Positions 16,001-24,992 of a stretch of DNA of 64,000 nucleotides are shown piece after piece; the first letter of the stretch is position 1; every line of letters starts with the position of its first letter. Made by a program: the position numbers and the translations under genes. The DNA comes from Bradyrhizobium quebecense (lineage in GTDB: Bacteria; Pseudomonadota; Alphaproteobacteria; Rhizobiales; Xanthobacteraceae). The stretch is taken from positions 372,001 through 436,000 of the forward strand of contig NZ_CP088022.1 of the NCBI RefSeq assembly GCF_013373795.3. Reading direction: 5' to 3'. Under the pieces are notes generated by a model that had not been told where the DNA came from, searched no databases, and worked only from the letters and a program-made list of their open reading frames with translations.

Positions 16001-16206
16001 GCTCGGCGTTCTGGGGCCCGATGGCGATCACCATCATGGGCGGCTTGTTTGTTGCGACTTTCCTGACCTTGCTGTATCTGCCGGGCCTTTACGCCCTCTG
16101 GTTCCGCAAGACCTTGGACGAAAGCGGCCCCGAGCAAGTCAATACTGCGCCGCAGCATGCCGGTGAGGGACAACTCGCATTTCCACTTGCTGAGGCGGCC
16201 GAATAA
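13069..16206 (+). CDS. RND multidrug/solute efflux permease (AcrB-like)
   Basis: A 1045-residue inner-membrane proton antiporter with two repeats of one-plus-five helices and two large periplasmic loops. The proton-relay pair is Asp403-Asp404 in GLLVDDAIIAVEMM; the second-half helices carry ALAGMIMRNAVILVDQIE. The sequence sits in the AcrB/MexF-like hydrophobic-efflux branch, but I cannot assign a substrate. ATG 13069 is chosen over the in-frame TTG 12 bp upstream because GGAGA lies 6 nt before it. It is cotranscribed with the adaptor and TetR genes, with a repeat element in the first intergenic gap. Confidence 0.93.
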   Translation: MKRFNLSAWAVSHPTLVLFLMIILGAAGFFSYEKLGRAEDPFFTVKVVNVSVMWPGATSQEMQMQVADPIEKKLQELPFFDKVQTYSKPGFTAMQVSFKDSTSPKDVPYLFYLLRKKLVDVQGELPSGILGPVVNDEFSDVDSILYMMTGDGANYAQLKKVAEGFRQRLLKVPGVTKIDLYGTQDERIFVEFSHAKLATLGITPQALFDSLAKQNNVTPAGTVETSSQRVPLRVTGALDGVKAVAETPVESNGRVFRLGDIATVSHGYVDPPSFKVRQEGKPALGIGVVTAKGANILELGKEVQQATAEFLKAVPQGVDIQQIADQPKVVEHAVGEFVHSFVEALAIVLFVSFVALGWRTGIVVALSVPLVLGIVFIVMNAMSLDLHRITLGALIIALGLLVDDAIIAVEMMVVKMEQGWDRMKAASFAWESTAFPMLTGTLVTAAGFLPIGFANSAVGEYAGGIFWIVAIALVASWFVAVIFTPYIGVKLLPNIKVHQNHDPHAIYETRMYRGLRSVVQWCVDHRVKVVAATVGVFVLSIVGFGHVQQQFFPLSERPELFLQLRLPEGTAFNVTEKAVKQAEGLLKDDQDIQTYTAYVGQGSPRFWLGLNPQLPNEAFAEIVILAKNVEARERVKAKIEQAAADGALNEARVRVDRFNFGPPVGFPVQFRVIGPDANKVRDIAYQVREVMRQNKNVKDVQLDWNEQSPYLKLAVDQDRARALGLTPQDVSQALAMLISGAPVTTIRDGIEKVGVVARAVPSERLDLGRVGDLTITTRNGVAVPLQQIAKIEYAHEEPILWRRNRDMAITVRSDVVDGVQAPDVTNQISPKLKDIQAHLEPAYRIEPGGAFEESAKGNASIFILFPVMVMVMLTLLMIQLQSFSRLTLVFLTAPLGIVGASLGLNVANQPFGFVALLGLIALAGMIMRNAVILVDQIESDVSSGLTRREAIVEATVRRARPVVLTALAAILAMIPLSRSAFWGPMAITIMGGLFVATFLTLLYLPGLYALWFRKTLDESGPEQVNTAPQHAGEGQLAFPLAEAAE

Positions 16207-16227
16207 TTGAAGATTGAGCAGGCCAAC

Positions 16228-16836
16228 ATGACACTGATCTCGGAACATAGCGAAACCGACACCCGCGAGCGGATTCTCGTGGTGGCGGAGCGCTTGTTCC
16301 GGCAGATCGGCTATCAGAAGACCACGGTCGCCGACATCGCCAAAGAGCTGCGGATGAGCCCGGCCAATGTGTACCGCTTCTTCGATTCGAAGAAGGCGAT
16401 CCACGAAGGCGTGGCGCGCGGCCTGATGGGCGGGGTCGAGGTTGAGGCCCAGCGCATCGCGCGATCGGAAGGGCCGGCAGCGGCGCGCATGCGCCAAATG
16501 ATGAAGACGATCAATCGCATGAATACCGAGCGCTATGTCGACGATTCCAAGTTGCACGAGATGGTCGAGATCGCGATGCAGGAGGATTGGCAGGTCTGCG
16601 TCACCCATATGGAAACGATCGGCCACACCATCGGCGAGGTGATCGCGCTAGGCGTGGCGACGGGCGAGTTCGAGGTCGACGACCTCGAAGTCGCCGCGCT
16701 GTGCGCCGGCACGGCGATGATGCGGTTCTTCCACCCGCAGATGATCGCTCAATGCGCCACCAAGCCGGGCCCGACCATCGACCAGATGATCGATTTCGTG
16801 ATCGCCGGCCTGTCGCCGCGCATCCGCGCCAATTGA
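16228..16836 (+). CDS. TetR/AcrR-family transcriptional regulator, probable local efflux repressor
   Basis: A 202-residue regulator: N-terminal TetR helix-turn-helix (~12-58; QIGYQKTTVADIAKEL, MSPANVYRFFDSKKAI), then an all-helical ligand domain. ATG 16228 lies 21 bp after the pump stop, and the gene is last in the operon, an arrangement giving negative feedback. The palindrome in the operon's promoter spacer (11771-11787) is its most likely operator. Ligand unknown. Confidence in family is high, in target moderate. Confidence 0.88.
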   Translation: MTLISEHSETDTRERILVVAERLFRQIGYQKTTVADIAKELRMSPANVYRFFDSKKAIHEGVARGLMGGVEVEAQRIARSEGPAAARMRQMMKTINRMNTERYVDDSKLHEMVEIAMQEDWQVCVTHMETIGHTIGEVIALGVATGEFEVDDLEVAALCAGTAMMRFFHPQMIAQCATKPGPTIDQMIDFVIAGLSPRIRAN

Positions 16837-16895
16837 GCGCCGGCACTGACGTTTTCGTCAGTTGACTCTTCCCGCATTGCAAGCGAAGCGAAATC

Positions 16896-16981
16896 GTAGC
16901 CCGGATGGAGCGCAGCGTAATCCGGGAATGCTTCCACGTGTGAGACGAGTCCCGGATTGCGCTGCGCTCCATCCGGGCTAC
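16896..16981. repeat. Intergenic repeat (GTAGCCCGGATGGAGCGCAG type)
   Basis: A near-perfect inverted repeat: GTAGCCCGGATGGAGCGCAG at the left, CTGCGCTCCATCCGGGCTAC at the right, with inner TCCGGGA/TCCCGGA. It ends 17 bp before the GTG start of the next gene. Same family as 40601-40680 and 43994-44073. Confidence 0.85.
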
Positions 16982-16998
16982 CGTGAGAGGGGCCCAGC

Positions 16999-17622
16999 GT
17001 GACCGCCAAAGACCTGCATTTCTACGAGCCGAAGAATGGCCACGGCCTGAAGCACGACCCGTTCAATGCCATCGTGGCGCCGCGGCCGATCGGCTGGATC
17101 TCCTCGCGCGACAAGGGCGGCAACGTCAACCTCGCGCCCTACAGCTTCTTCAACGCCTTCTGCTACGTGCCGGCGATCATCGGCTTCTCCTCCACCAACT
17201 GGAAGGACAGCGTCGCCAATATCCAGGACACCGGCGAGTTCGTCTGGAACCTGGCGACGATGGATCTCGCCAAGCACATGAACGCGACCGCGGCGCATGT
17301 CGCGCGCGATGTCGACGAGTTCAAGCTCGCAGGGCTGACGCAGGTTGGCGGCAAGCTCGTCAACGTGCCGCGCGTCGCCGAGAGCCCGGTGTCGTTCGAA
17401 TGCAAGGTGAGTCAGATCATCCAGCTCCAGGGCGCCGACGGCAAGAAGGCCGAGGCCTGGCTGACGCTCGGCGAGGTGGTCGCCGTCCATATCGACAAGG
17501 CCTTCATCAAGGACGGCGTCTATCAGACCGGTCTCGCGCACCCGATCGTCCGCGCCGGCCGTCGCGGCGACTATTTCGAGATCAAGCCGGAGAACATGTT
17601 CGAGATGATCCGGCCGGATTGA
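16999..17622 (+). CDS. Flavin reductase-like (FMN-binding split-barrel) protein
   Basis: A 207-residue protein of the flavin-reductase-like family. Typical features are FNAIVAPRPIGWISSRD (flavin phosphate binding), NLAPYSFFNAFCYVP, an IGFSSTNWKDS loop and FVWNLATMDLAKHM. Members bind FMN and supply reduced flavin or act as oxidoreductases of unknown partner; no monooxygenase is adjacent. The start is GTG 16999 with GAGAGGGG upstream. Confidence 0.85.
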   Translation: MTAKDLHFYEPKNGHGLKHDPFNAIVAPRPIGWISSRDKGGNVNLAPYSFFNAFCYVPAIIGFSSTNWKDSVANIQDTGEFVWNLATMDLAKHMNATAAHVARDVDEFKLAGLTQVGGKLVNVPRVAESPVSFECKVSQIIQLQGADGKKAEAWLTLGEVVAVHIDKAFIKDGVYQTGLAHPIVRAGRRGDYFEIKPENMFEMIRPD

Positions 17623-17637
17623 TATCGTCCGTCTAGC

Positions 17638-17717
17638 CGTCATTGCGAGCGAAGCGAAGCAATCCATCTCCCCACTGGGATGGATGGATTGCTTCGTCGC
17701 TTTGCTCCTCGCAATGA
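17638..17717. repeat. Intergenic repeat (CGTCATTGCGAG type)
   Basis: The left arm CGTCATTGCGAGCGAAGCGA and a right arm ending GCAATGAC flank AATCCATC/GATGGATT. Third copy of the family also found at 9613 and 12948. Confidence 0.85.
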
Positions 17718-17854
17718 CCAATGCGGGAACCACGACAATGTGAAATTTCGGCGTGCAGTGATGAAAAACCGTCACTCGCAACCTCCGAGCGAGCAGTCTA
17801 ACCTCCCGCGCGCCAGGCCGGATCAACGGCCGGCCAGCACAGTGGGAGGATGCG

Positions 17855-19120
17855 ATGACACGCCAGGAGCGGAGCGGTCCAAACGGCGCGCAGAACGGTC
17901 AGAAGGAAGAGCGACGCGATCCGAACGTTTCACGTCGAACACTCGTCCAGGGATTGGCGGTGGGGGCGGCCGCTGCCGCAGCCGGCGTCAGCAGCGCGCT
18001 GGCCCAGAACGCGCCCGCGCCGGTCGGACCGCCGACAACCATCACCAGCCCGCCGCGCGACTTCAGTCCGCGTGGTGCGCCGACCACCTATTTCTGGGAC
18101 CCCGACATCATCGCGGTCGATCCGTCCTTCAACGATCTTGCCCAGCCCAACACCTCGATCAAGCGCCTCTTTACGGGTGTGCTGTGGGCGGAGGGCCCGG
18201 CCTGGAGCTCGCAGGGCCGCTATCTCCTGTGGAGCGACATCCCGAACAACCGGCAGATGCGCTGGTCGGAGGATGACGGCCATGTCAGCGTGTTTCGCAC
18301 GCCGTCGAACTACTCGAACGGCAATTCGTTCGACTTCCAGGGCCGCCAGCTCTCCTGCGAACATCTCACCCGCCGGGTGACGCGCTACGAGAATGACGGC
18401 ACTGCGACGGTGCTAGCCGATAACTATCAGGGCAAGCGGCTGAACTCGCCGAACGACATCGTCGCGCATCCCGACGGCAGCTACTGGTTCACCGATCCGC
18501 CCTATGGCGGCCAGCTCTACGAGGGCGAGCCTGACGCGGCCGGTGGCGCGAGCAACGCGGCCGGCAAGCTCAACCCGCGGATCGGGCAGCCCGCGGGCTT
18601 CGCGCCGGCCAAGCGCGAGCTGCCGACCAATTGCTATCGCATCGATCCCTCGGGCCGCGTCGATCTCGTGGTGAGCGAGGACCAGGTGCCGGATCCGAAC
18701 GGCCTCTGCTTCTCGCCGGATTACAAGAAGCTCTACGTCGTCTCGACCGGCAAGGGACCGGGCGACACCGGCCCTGGCGGCAAGGGTGACGTCTTCGTGT
18801 TCGACGTCGGCGCCGACAACAAGCCCGTCAACGGCAAGCGGTTCAGCGACTTCACGATCGACGGAGTGAAGTGCGGACCGGACGGCATCCGCTGCGACGT
18901 CAACGGCAATGTCTGGTGCTCGAGCAATGCCGGCCGCGCGGTCGGTTACAACGGCGTGACGGTGTGGTCGCCGGAAGGCAAGCTGCTCGGCCGCATCCGG
19001 CTGCCCGAGGTCTGCGGCAACATCACCTTCGGCGGCCCCAAGCGCAATCGCCTGTTCATGGCCGCAAGCCAGTCGCTCTATGCGGTCTATACCGCGACCC
19101 AGGGCGCCGGGCCGGCCTAG
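17855..19120 (+). CDS. Tat-exported SMP-30/gluconolactonase-like hydrolase
   Basis: A 421-residue exported protein. The N-terminus has a twin-arginine signal (VSRRTLVQGLAVG, cleavage after ~SALAQ at 51). The rest is a six-bladed propeller of the SMP-30/gluconolactonase/LRE family: LWAEGPAWSSQGRYLLWSDI, GNSFDFQGRQLSCEH, LNSPNDIVAHPDGSYWFTDP, DPNGLCFSPDYKKLYVVST, GPDGIRCDVNGNVW. The metal ligands expected in the family (Glu of AEGP, Asn of SPND, Asp of PDGI) are present. It likely opens sugar lactones or related esters in the periplasm; Tat export implies folding or metal loading in the cytoplasm. ATG 17855 follows GGGAGG. Confidence 0.87.
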   Translation: MTRQERSGPNGAQNGQKEERRDPNVSRRTLVQGLAVGAAAAAAGVSSALAQNAPAPVGPPTTITSPPRDFSPRGAPTTYFWDPDIIAVDPSFNDLAQPNTSIKRLFTGVLWAEGPAWSSQGRYLLWSDIPNNRQMRWSEDDGHVSVFRTPSNYSNGNSFDFQGRQLSCEHLTRRVTRYENDGTATVLADNYQGKRLNSPNDIVAHPDGSYWFTDPPYGGQLYEGEPDAAGGASNAAGKLNPRIGQPAGFAPAKRELPTNCYRIDPSGRVDLVVSEDQVPDPNGLCFSPDYKKLYVVSTGKGPGDTGPGGKGDVFVFDVGADNKPVNGKRFSDFTIDGVKCGPDGIRCDVNGNVWCSSNAGRAVGYNGVTVWSPEGKLLGRIRLPEVCGNITFGGPKRNRLFMAASQSLYAVYTATQGAGPA

Positions 19121-19271
19121 CGCACGGGAGAGGGGCGCCGGCACGACCTGCCGGCGCCCCCCCTTCGGCTACCTGATTGTCGCAGCTCAGCTTTCGGAAC
19201 TGAACGCGTGGTCTGCCGTTAACAAACGGCGGCTTGGCCGCGTCAATTTCGCTTTATTTGAACAGCGAAGT

Positions 19272-19285
19272 GTTCACCGGTGAAC
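19272..19285. promoter_or_regulatory. Palindrome GTTCACCGGTGAAC upstream of the beta-oxidation operon
   Basis: A perfect 14-bp dyad, 58-71 bp before the fadE-like start codon, just after an AT-rich stretch (CAATTTCGCTTTATTTGAAC) that could hold the promoter. It is a candidate operator for a fatty-acid-responsive repressor; it does not match the E. coli FadR consensus. Confidence 0.45.
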
Positions 19286-19342
19286 GGCACTTTCCGATAG
19301 GATCATCACCCATCCGCGCTGCCGTTTCATGAGGGCCCCACC

Positions 19343-21610
19343 ATGAGCTTCCGCCGCGATTACCTGTCCAAGCCGATCTTCTCCTGGGCGCGTGGCGTGC
19401 TGCCGACCATGTCGGACACCGAGCGCGAGGCGCTGGAAGCCGGCGACGTCTGGTGGGACGCCGATCTCTTCACCGGCAATCCTGACTGGTCGAAATTGCT
19501 GGCGTTTGCGCCGGCCAGATTGACCGAGGAGGAGAATGCCTTCCTGCACGGTCCGGTCGATGAGCTCTGCGCGATGCTCGACGAGTGGAAGATCAATTGG
19601 GAGTGGCGCGACCTGCCGCCCGAGGTGTGGAGCTTCATCAAGGCGAAGAAATTCTTCGGCATGATCATCCCGAAAGAATTCGGCGGCCTCGGCTTCTCGC
19701 CCTATGCGCATTCCGAAGTGGTGCGCAAGATTTCCTCGCGCTCGCTGACCGCGGCCGTCACCGTGATGGTGCCGAACTCGCTTGGGCCGGGCGAACTCCT
19801 GATGCGCTTCGGCACCAAGGAGCAGCAGGACAAATGGCTGCCGCGCCTGGCTGCCGGCCAGGACATTCCCTGCTTCGGGCTGACCAGCCCGGAGGCCGGC
19901 TCGGACGCCGCCTCGATGATCGACACCGGCATCATCTGCAAGGGCAATTTCGAAGGCCGCGAGGTGCTTGGGCTGAAGCTGAATTGGCACAAGCGCTACA
20001 TCACGCTGGGGCCAGTGGCGACGCTGCTCGGCCTCGCCTTTAAGGCCTATGATCCCGACCACCTGGTCGGCAGCGAGGACGAGCTTGGCATCACGGTCGC
20101 GCTGATCCCGACCCATCTGCCCGGCGTCTCGATCGGCCAGCGCCATCTGCCGGCGATGCAAGTGTTCCAGAACGGCCCGAACTGGGGCCGCGATGTCTTC
20201 ATCCCGCTCGACTACATCATCGGCGGCCAGGAACGCTTGGGCCAGGGCTGGAAGATGCTGATGACGGCGCTCGCCGCCGGCCGCGGCATCTCGCTGCCGT
20301 CGCTGTCGGCCGCCGGCGCCGCCTACGCCGCGCGCACCACCGGCGCCTATGCCCGCGTCCGCGAGCAGTTCGGCATCTCGATCTCGAAATTCGAGGGCAT
20401 CGAGGAGCCGCTCGCGCGCATCGCCGGCACCGCCTATCTGCTCGATGCCGCGCGGCGGTTGACCTGCGCGGCGCTGAACGAGGGGCATCATCCCGCTGTC
20501 ATCTCAGGGATCATGAAGCTGCACGCCACCGAGCGGATGCGGATCGCAATCGACGACGCCATGGACATCCATGGCGGCAAGGCCGTGATCGACGGGCCGC
20601 AGAACTATCTCGGCGGGCTCTACCGCTCGGTACCGGTCGGCATCACGGTCGAGGGCGCCAACATCCTGACCCGCAATCTGATCGTGTTCGGGCAGGGCGC
20701 AATCCGCGCGCATCCTTATCTCTTGCAGGAGATGAACGCGCTCAGCGAGACCGATCGCGACAAGGGCCTGACTGCGTTCGACACCGCGTTCTGGAACCAT
20801 GTCGGCCACAGCTTCGCGACCATGTTCCGCGCCTGGGGCCGCAGCTGGACCTTTGGCCTGTTCGCACCGGCGCCGGATGCCGGCGATGCAACGGAGTTCT
20901 ATCGCCAGCTCTCGCGCTATTCATCGGCGTTCGCGCTGTGCGCCGACATGGCGCTGCTCACCCTCGGCGGCGCGCTGAAGCGCAAGGAAATGCTCTCGGC
21001 GCGCTTCGGCGACATCCTGTCGGAGCTTTACTTGCTTTCTGCCGCGCTCAAACGCTGGCAGGACGAGGGGCGGCAGAAGGAGGATCTTCCTGCGCTCCAA
21101 TGGTGCATGGCATCCGGCTTCAAGACCATCGAGAACCGCTTTGCGGAGATCCTCGCCAACCTGCCGAACCGTCCGGTGGCATGGATGCTGAAATTCCTGA
21201 TCCAGCCGTTCGGCGCGCGCGTCACGGGTCCGTCGGATAGCGTCGTGCATTTCTGCGCACAACTCGTGCTGTCGCCGTCGGCAGCGCGCGACCGCCTGAC
21301 GCCGGATCTCGCCTTTGTCGAGGATGACGGCGGCATTGCGCGGCTGGAAAAGGCCTTCCGCCTCGTCACCGAGTCCGAGGATGCGGCCAAGCAGCTGCGC
21401 GCGGCGCGGCTGCACGACTGGAAGGAGGCCGTCAAGAAAGGCGTCATCACCGAGGCCGACGGCGAGAAGCTCGCCGCCGCCCATGAGGCCGTGGCCAAGG
21501 TCATCGAAGTCGATGATTTTGCGCCCGAGGCGCTGTCCCCGATTTACAAGAAAACCGCCGACGTGCATCAGTTCTTCCAGGAGCTTGGTGAGCAGAGGGC
21601 GGCGAGCTGA
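19343..21610 (+). CDS. fadE: Acyl-CoA dehydrogenase, FadE type
   Basis: A 755-residue acyl-CoA dehydrogenase of the FadE class, which is longer than the usual ~390-residue enzymes because of N- and C-terminal extensions. The core aligns with FadE: FFGMIIPKEFGGLGFSPYAH, FGLTSPEAGSDAASM, a GRGISLP stretch, GAYARVREQFGI, FEGIEEPLARIAG, DDAMDIHGGKAVI and ITVEGANILTRNL. It performs the first, FAD-dependent step of fatty-acid beta-oxidation. First gene of a four-gene operon; its TGA shares its final A with the ATG of the thiolase. Confidence 0.92.
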   Translation: MSFRRDYLSKPIFSWARGVLPTMSDTEREALEAGDVWWDADLFTGNPDWSKLLAFAPARLTEEENAFLHGPVDELCAMLDEWKINWEWRDLPPEVWSFIKAKKFFGMIIPKEFGGLGFSPYAHSEVVRKISSRSLTAAVTVMVPNSLGPGELLMRFGTKEQQDKWLPRLAAGQDIPCFGLTSPEAGSDAASMIDTGIICKGNFEGREVLGLKLNWHKRYITLGPVATLLGLAFKAYDPDHLVGSEDELGITVALIPTHLPGVSIGQRHLPAMQVFQNGPNWGRDVFIPLDYIIGGQERLGQGWKMLMTALAAGRGISLPSLSAAGAAYAARTTGAYARVREQFGISISKFEGIEEPLARIAGTAYLLDAARRLTCAALNEGHHPAVISGIMKLHATERMRIAIDDAMDIHGGKAVIDGPQNYLGGLYRSVPVGITVEGANILTRNLIVFGQGAIRAHPYLLQEMNALSETDRDKGLTAFDTAFWNHVGHSFATMFRAWGRSWTFGLFAPAPDAGDATEFYRQLSRYSSAFALCADMALLTLGGALKRKEMLSARFGDILSELYLLSAALKRWQDEGRQKEDLPALQWCMASGFKTIENRFAEILANLPNRPVAWMLKFLIQPFGARVTGPSDSVVHFCAQLVLSPSAARDRLTPDLAFVEDDGGIARLEKAFRLVTESEDAAKQLRAARLHDWKEAVKKGVITEADGEKLAAAHEAVAKVIEVDDFAPEALSPIYKKTADVHQFFQELGEQRAAS

Positions 21611-22893
21611 TGGCGCGACCAGTCTTTATCGTCGACGGCAGCCGGACGCCGTTCCTGAAGGCGCGCTCCGGTCCCGGCCCGTTCACCCCGGTCGACCTCG
21701 CCGTGCAATGCGGCCGGCCATTGCTGGCGCGGCAGCCTTTCGCGCCCACCGCTTTCGACCAGGTCATCCTCGGCTGCGTCAACGTGATCGCCGACGAGAT
21801 GAACCCGGCGCGGGTCGCAGCCCTCCGGCTCGGCATGGGCGAGCAGATGGTCGCCTTCACGGTGCAGATCAATTGCGGCTCCGGCATGCAATCGATCGAC
21901 ACCGGCTACCGCTACATCCGCGAAGGCATCTCCGACCTGATCCTCGCCGGTGGCGCCGAGGCGTTGAGCCACGCACCGCTGGTCTGGCCCAATTCCGGCG
22001 TGCGCTGGTTTGCCGGCTTTGCCGGCGCCAAGGGCATCGGTGCCAAGATCGCCGCGGCGCTGAAGGTGAAGCCGAGCTACTTCAAGCCGATCATCGGCCT
22101 CGAGCGCGGGCTGACCGATCCGATCACCGAGCTCAACATGGGGCAGACCGCCGAGAAGGTCGGCCATCTCTTCGGCATCACGCGGACGCAGTCCGACGCT
22201 TACGCCGCCGAGAGCCATCAGCGGCTCGCCAACGCGCAGAAGCAAGGCTTCCTCAAGGGCGAGGTCGAGACCGCGTTCTCCCGCGACGGCAAGTTCTACG
22301 ATCATGACGACGGCGTCCGCCCGGACTCGACACCGGAGACGTTGGCAAAGCTGAAGCCGGTGTTCGAGCGCCCGTGGGGTCAGGTCACCGCCGGCAATTC
22401 CTCGCAAATCACCGACGGCGCATCCTGGGTGATCCTGGCATCCGAGACCGCGGTGGCAAAGCACGGGCTGACGCCGAAGGCCGTCATCCTCGACAGCCAG
22501 TGGTCGGCGCTCGATCCGTCGATCATGGGTCTCGGTCCGGTGCTGTCGGCGAGCGCACTGATCAAGCGCAACGGGCTGACCTTGCAGGAAGTCGAGACCT
22601 GGGAGCTGAACGAGGCTTTTGCGACGCAGGTGCTCGGCTGTCTCGCAGCCTGGAACGACGACAAATTCTGCCGCGAGATTTTGGGGCTCGATGGCGCGGC
22701 CGGCGAGATCGACCGCGCGAGGTTGAACGTCGACGGCGGCGCGATCAGCCTTGGCCATCCCGTCGGCACCAGCGGCAACCGCATCGTGCTGCATCTGGTC
22801 AACGCGATGAAGCGGCTCGGCGCCAGGCGCGGCGTCGCCACCGAATGCATCGGTGGCGGGCAGGGCGGCGCGATGTTGATAGAGACGGTGTGA
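21610..22893 (+). CDS. Acetyl-CoA C-acyltransferase (3-ketoacyl-CoA thiolase)
   Basis: A 427-residue thiolase, the last enzyme of beta-oxidation. Catalytic residues are visible: Cys89 in VQINCGSGMQS, His383 in GHPVGTSGN and Cys413 in ECIGGGQGG. Length and the N-terminal FIVDGSRTPF fit the FadI/FadA class. It overlaps the dehydrogenase stop by 1 nt and is followed after 2 bp by the alpha-subunit gene, as expected for a stoichiometric trifunctional complex. Confidence 0.93.
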   Translation: MARPVFIVDGSRTPFLKARSGPGPFTPVDLAVQCGRPLLARQPFAPTAFDQVILGCVNVIADEMNPARVAALRLGMGEQMVAFTVQINCGSGMQSIDTGYRYIREGISDLILAGGAEALSHAPLVWPNSGVRWFAGFAGAKGIGAKIAAALKVKPSYFKPIIGLERGLTDPITELNMGQTAEKVGHLFGITRTQSDAYAAESHQRLANAQKQGFLKGEVETAFSRDGKFYDHDDGVRPDSTPETLAKLKPVFERPWGQVTAGNSSQITDGASWVILASETAVAKHGLTPKAVILDSQWSALDPSIMGLGPVLSASALIKRNGLTLQEVETWELNEAFATQVLGCLAAWNDDKFCREILGLDGAAGEIDRARLNVDGGAISLGHPVGTSGNRIVLHLVNAMKRLGARRGVATECIGGGQGGAMLIETV

Positions 22894-22895
22894 TC

Positions 22896-24992
22896 ATGGA
22901 TTCACGGATCATGGACGTTCTCGCCGACCGCGTGCTCGAGCTCGGGCCGAAGCCGGCCGCCGACAGCCCGTACAAGAATTTCAAGCTGACGCGTGACGAG
23001 GACGGCATTGCCTGGCTGCTGTTCGACCGCGCCGGCACCAGCGCCAACACGCTGTCCGCCGATCTGCTCGACGAGCTCGATGCCGCGGTCGCGGCGCTGG
23101 AGAACCAGCGGCCGACCGGCCTCGTGGTGCGCTCGGCGAAGAAGAGCGGCTTCATCGCCGGTGCCGACGTCAATGAATTTCGCGGCGCCAGCGACCCGCG
23201 GGCGGTCGAGACCGAGATTGGCCGCGCGCATGCGGTGATCGACCGGCTCGAGGCTCTGCGCGTGCCCTCGGTCGCCGTGATCCACGGTTTCTGTCTCGGC
23301 GGCGGCCTCGAGGTTGCGCTGGCCTGCCAGATGCGGATCGCGATCGACGATGCCAGATTCGGCTTCCCCGAGGTGATGCTCGGCCTGCATCCCGGCCTCG
23401 GCGGCGCCGTGCGCTTCACGGAGCTGGTCAACCCGATGCAGGCGATGACCTTGATGCTGACCGGCAAGACGATCGACGCGCGCCGCGCGAAGTCGCTCGG
23501 CCTGGTCGACGCGGTCACCCAGGAGCGCCACGTTCGCAACGCGGTGAAGGATGCGGTGTTCGGCCGGCTGAAGCGCGCCAAGCCCGGCATGCTCAACGCG
23601 ATCCTCAATCTTGGTCCGGTCAGGGGCTTGCTTGCCTCACGTATGCGCAGCGAGGCGGAGAAGGCCGCGCCGCGCAAGCATTATCCGGCGCCCTATGCGC
23701 TGATCGAGCTCTGGGAGAAGCACGCCGGCAACCGCTCGGCGATGCTGAATGCGGAGAAGGCCTCCTTCGCCAATCTGATGGTGACGCCGACCGCGCAGAA
23801 TCTGATCCGCGTGTTCTTCCTGCGCGAGCAGATGAAGAAGGCGGCCGGCAGCGGCAACAAGGTGCAGCACGTCCATGTCATCGGCGCCGGCGCGATGGGC
23901 GGCGATATCGCGGCCTGGTGCGCCAGCCAGGACATGCGCGTCACGCTCGCCGACATGAAGGGCGAACCGATCGCTGGCGCCATGAAGCGCGCCGCCGAGC
24001 TGTTCGGCAAGATCATGCGCAGGAAGATCGACCAGCGCGACGCGCTGGACCGGCTGATCCCCGACATGGACGGCGAGGGCGTCCGCAATGCGGATCTGAT
24101 CATCGAGGCGGTGCCGGAGAAGCTTGAGCTCAAGCAGAAGGTCTATGCCTCGCTCGAGCCGAAGATGAAACAAGACGCGATCCTCGCCACCAATACGTCG
24201 AGCATTCCCTTGCAGGATCTGCGCACCACGTTAGCACGGCCGGAGCGGCTGCTCGGCCTGCATTTCTTCAACCCGGTGTCGCGGCTGCAGCTCGTCGAGG
24301 TCGTCAGCCATGACGGCACCGATGCCGCGATGCTCAAGGAGGCGCGCGCCTTTGTCGGCGCCATCGACCGTCTTCCGCTGCCGGTGAAGAGCTCGCCGGG
24401 CTTCCTCGTCAACCGCGCGCTGACGCCCTATATGCTGGAAGCGATGATGATGCTGGACGAGAAGACCGACCAGCGTCTGATCGACGCGGCTGCCGTCGAG
24501 TTCGGCATGCCGATGGGTCCGATCGAACTCGCCGACCAGGTCGGCCTCGATATCTGCCTCGATGTCGGCGACATGCTGCGCTCGAAATTCGGCGACACCT
24601 TGCCGCCGACGCCGGCCTGGCTGCGCGAAAAGGTCGCCAAGGGCGAGCTCGGCCGCAAGACCGGCAAGGGCTTCTACACCTGGAAGGACGGCAAGGCGGA
24701 GAAGGCGCCGCTGCCGGAGACCGGTCCGAAAGTCAGCGACGAGATGATCGACCGCCTGGTGCTGCCGATCTCCAATGTCTGCGTCGCCGCCTTACGCGAG
24801 GGTATCGTCGACGACCCCGATATGGTCGACGGCGCGATGATCTTCGGCACCGGCTATGCCCCGTTCCGCGGCGGCCCGCTCAACTACGCGCGCACGCGCG
24901 GCGTTGACAGTGTCGTATCCGCGCTGCGCGCATTGACGCAGAAATTCGGCGATCGTTTCGCACCCGATGCAGGCTGGGAGACCTTCAAGTGA
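22896..24992 (+). CDS. fadJ: Fatty-acid oxidation complex alpha subunit (enoyl-CoA hydratase / 3-hydroxyacyl-CoA dehydrogenase)
   Basis: A 698-residue bifunctional enzyme. Residues ~30-210 are the enoyl-CoA hydratase: catalytic Glu139 (GGGLE) and Glu159 (FPEVMLG), oxyanion-hole FIAGADV. Residues ~320-500 form the NAD-binding domain (VIGAGAMGGDIA, LLGLHFFNPV with the catalytic His, QLVEVV), followed by two helical C-terminal domains. ATG 22896 begins 2 bp after the thiolase stop; ATG 22911 is an alternative. It works with the upstream thiolase; FadJ versus FadB cannot be decided from sequence alone. Confidence 0.93.
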   Translation: MDSRIMDVLADRVLELGPKPAADSPYKNFKLTRDEDGIAWLLFDRAGTSANTLSADLLDELDAAVAALENQRPTGLVVRSAKKSGFIAGADVNEFRGASDPRAVETEIGRAHAVIDRLEALRVPSVAVIHGFCLGGGLEVALACQMRIAIDDARFGFPEVMLGLHPGLGGAVRFTELVNPMQAMTLMLTGKTIDARRAKSLGLVDAVTQERHVRNAVKDAVFGRLKRAKPGMLNAILNLGPVRGLLASRMRSEAEKAAPRKHYPAPYALIELWEKHAGNRSAMLNAEKASFANLMVTPTAQNLIRVFFLREQMKKAAGSGNKVQHVHVIGAGAMGGDIAAWCASQDMRVTLADMKGEPIAGAMKRAAELFGKIMRRKIDQRDALDRLIPDMDGEGVRNADLIIEAVPEKLELKQKVYASLEPKMKQDAILATNTSSIPLQDLRTTLARPERLLGLHFFNPVSRLQLVEVVSHDGTDAAMLKEARAFVGAIDRLPLPVKSSPGFLVNRALTPYMLEAMMMLDEKTDQRLIDAAAVEFGMPMGPIELADQVGLDICLDVGDMLRSKFGDTLPPTPAWLREKVAKGELGRKTGKGFYTWKDGKAEKAPLPETGPKVSDEMIDRLVLPISNVCVAALREGIVDDPDMVDGAMIFGTGYAPFRGGPLNYARTRGVDSVVSALRALTQKFGDRFAPDAGWETFK

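Noticed and set aside
12811..16626. Long open frames on the minus strand opposite the RND pump
   Set aside because: They are 590-670 codons long but have Arg/Asp/His-heavy composition, no recognisable domains, and lie antisense to a complete RND transporter; this is the GC-rich shadow effect.
22374..22895. N-terminal extension of the fatty-acid oxidation alpha subunit
   Set aside because: The in-frame region reads the thiolase gene out of frame; the real start is ATG 22896 after the thiolase stop.
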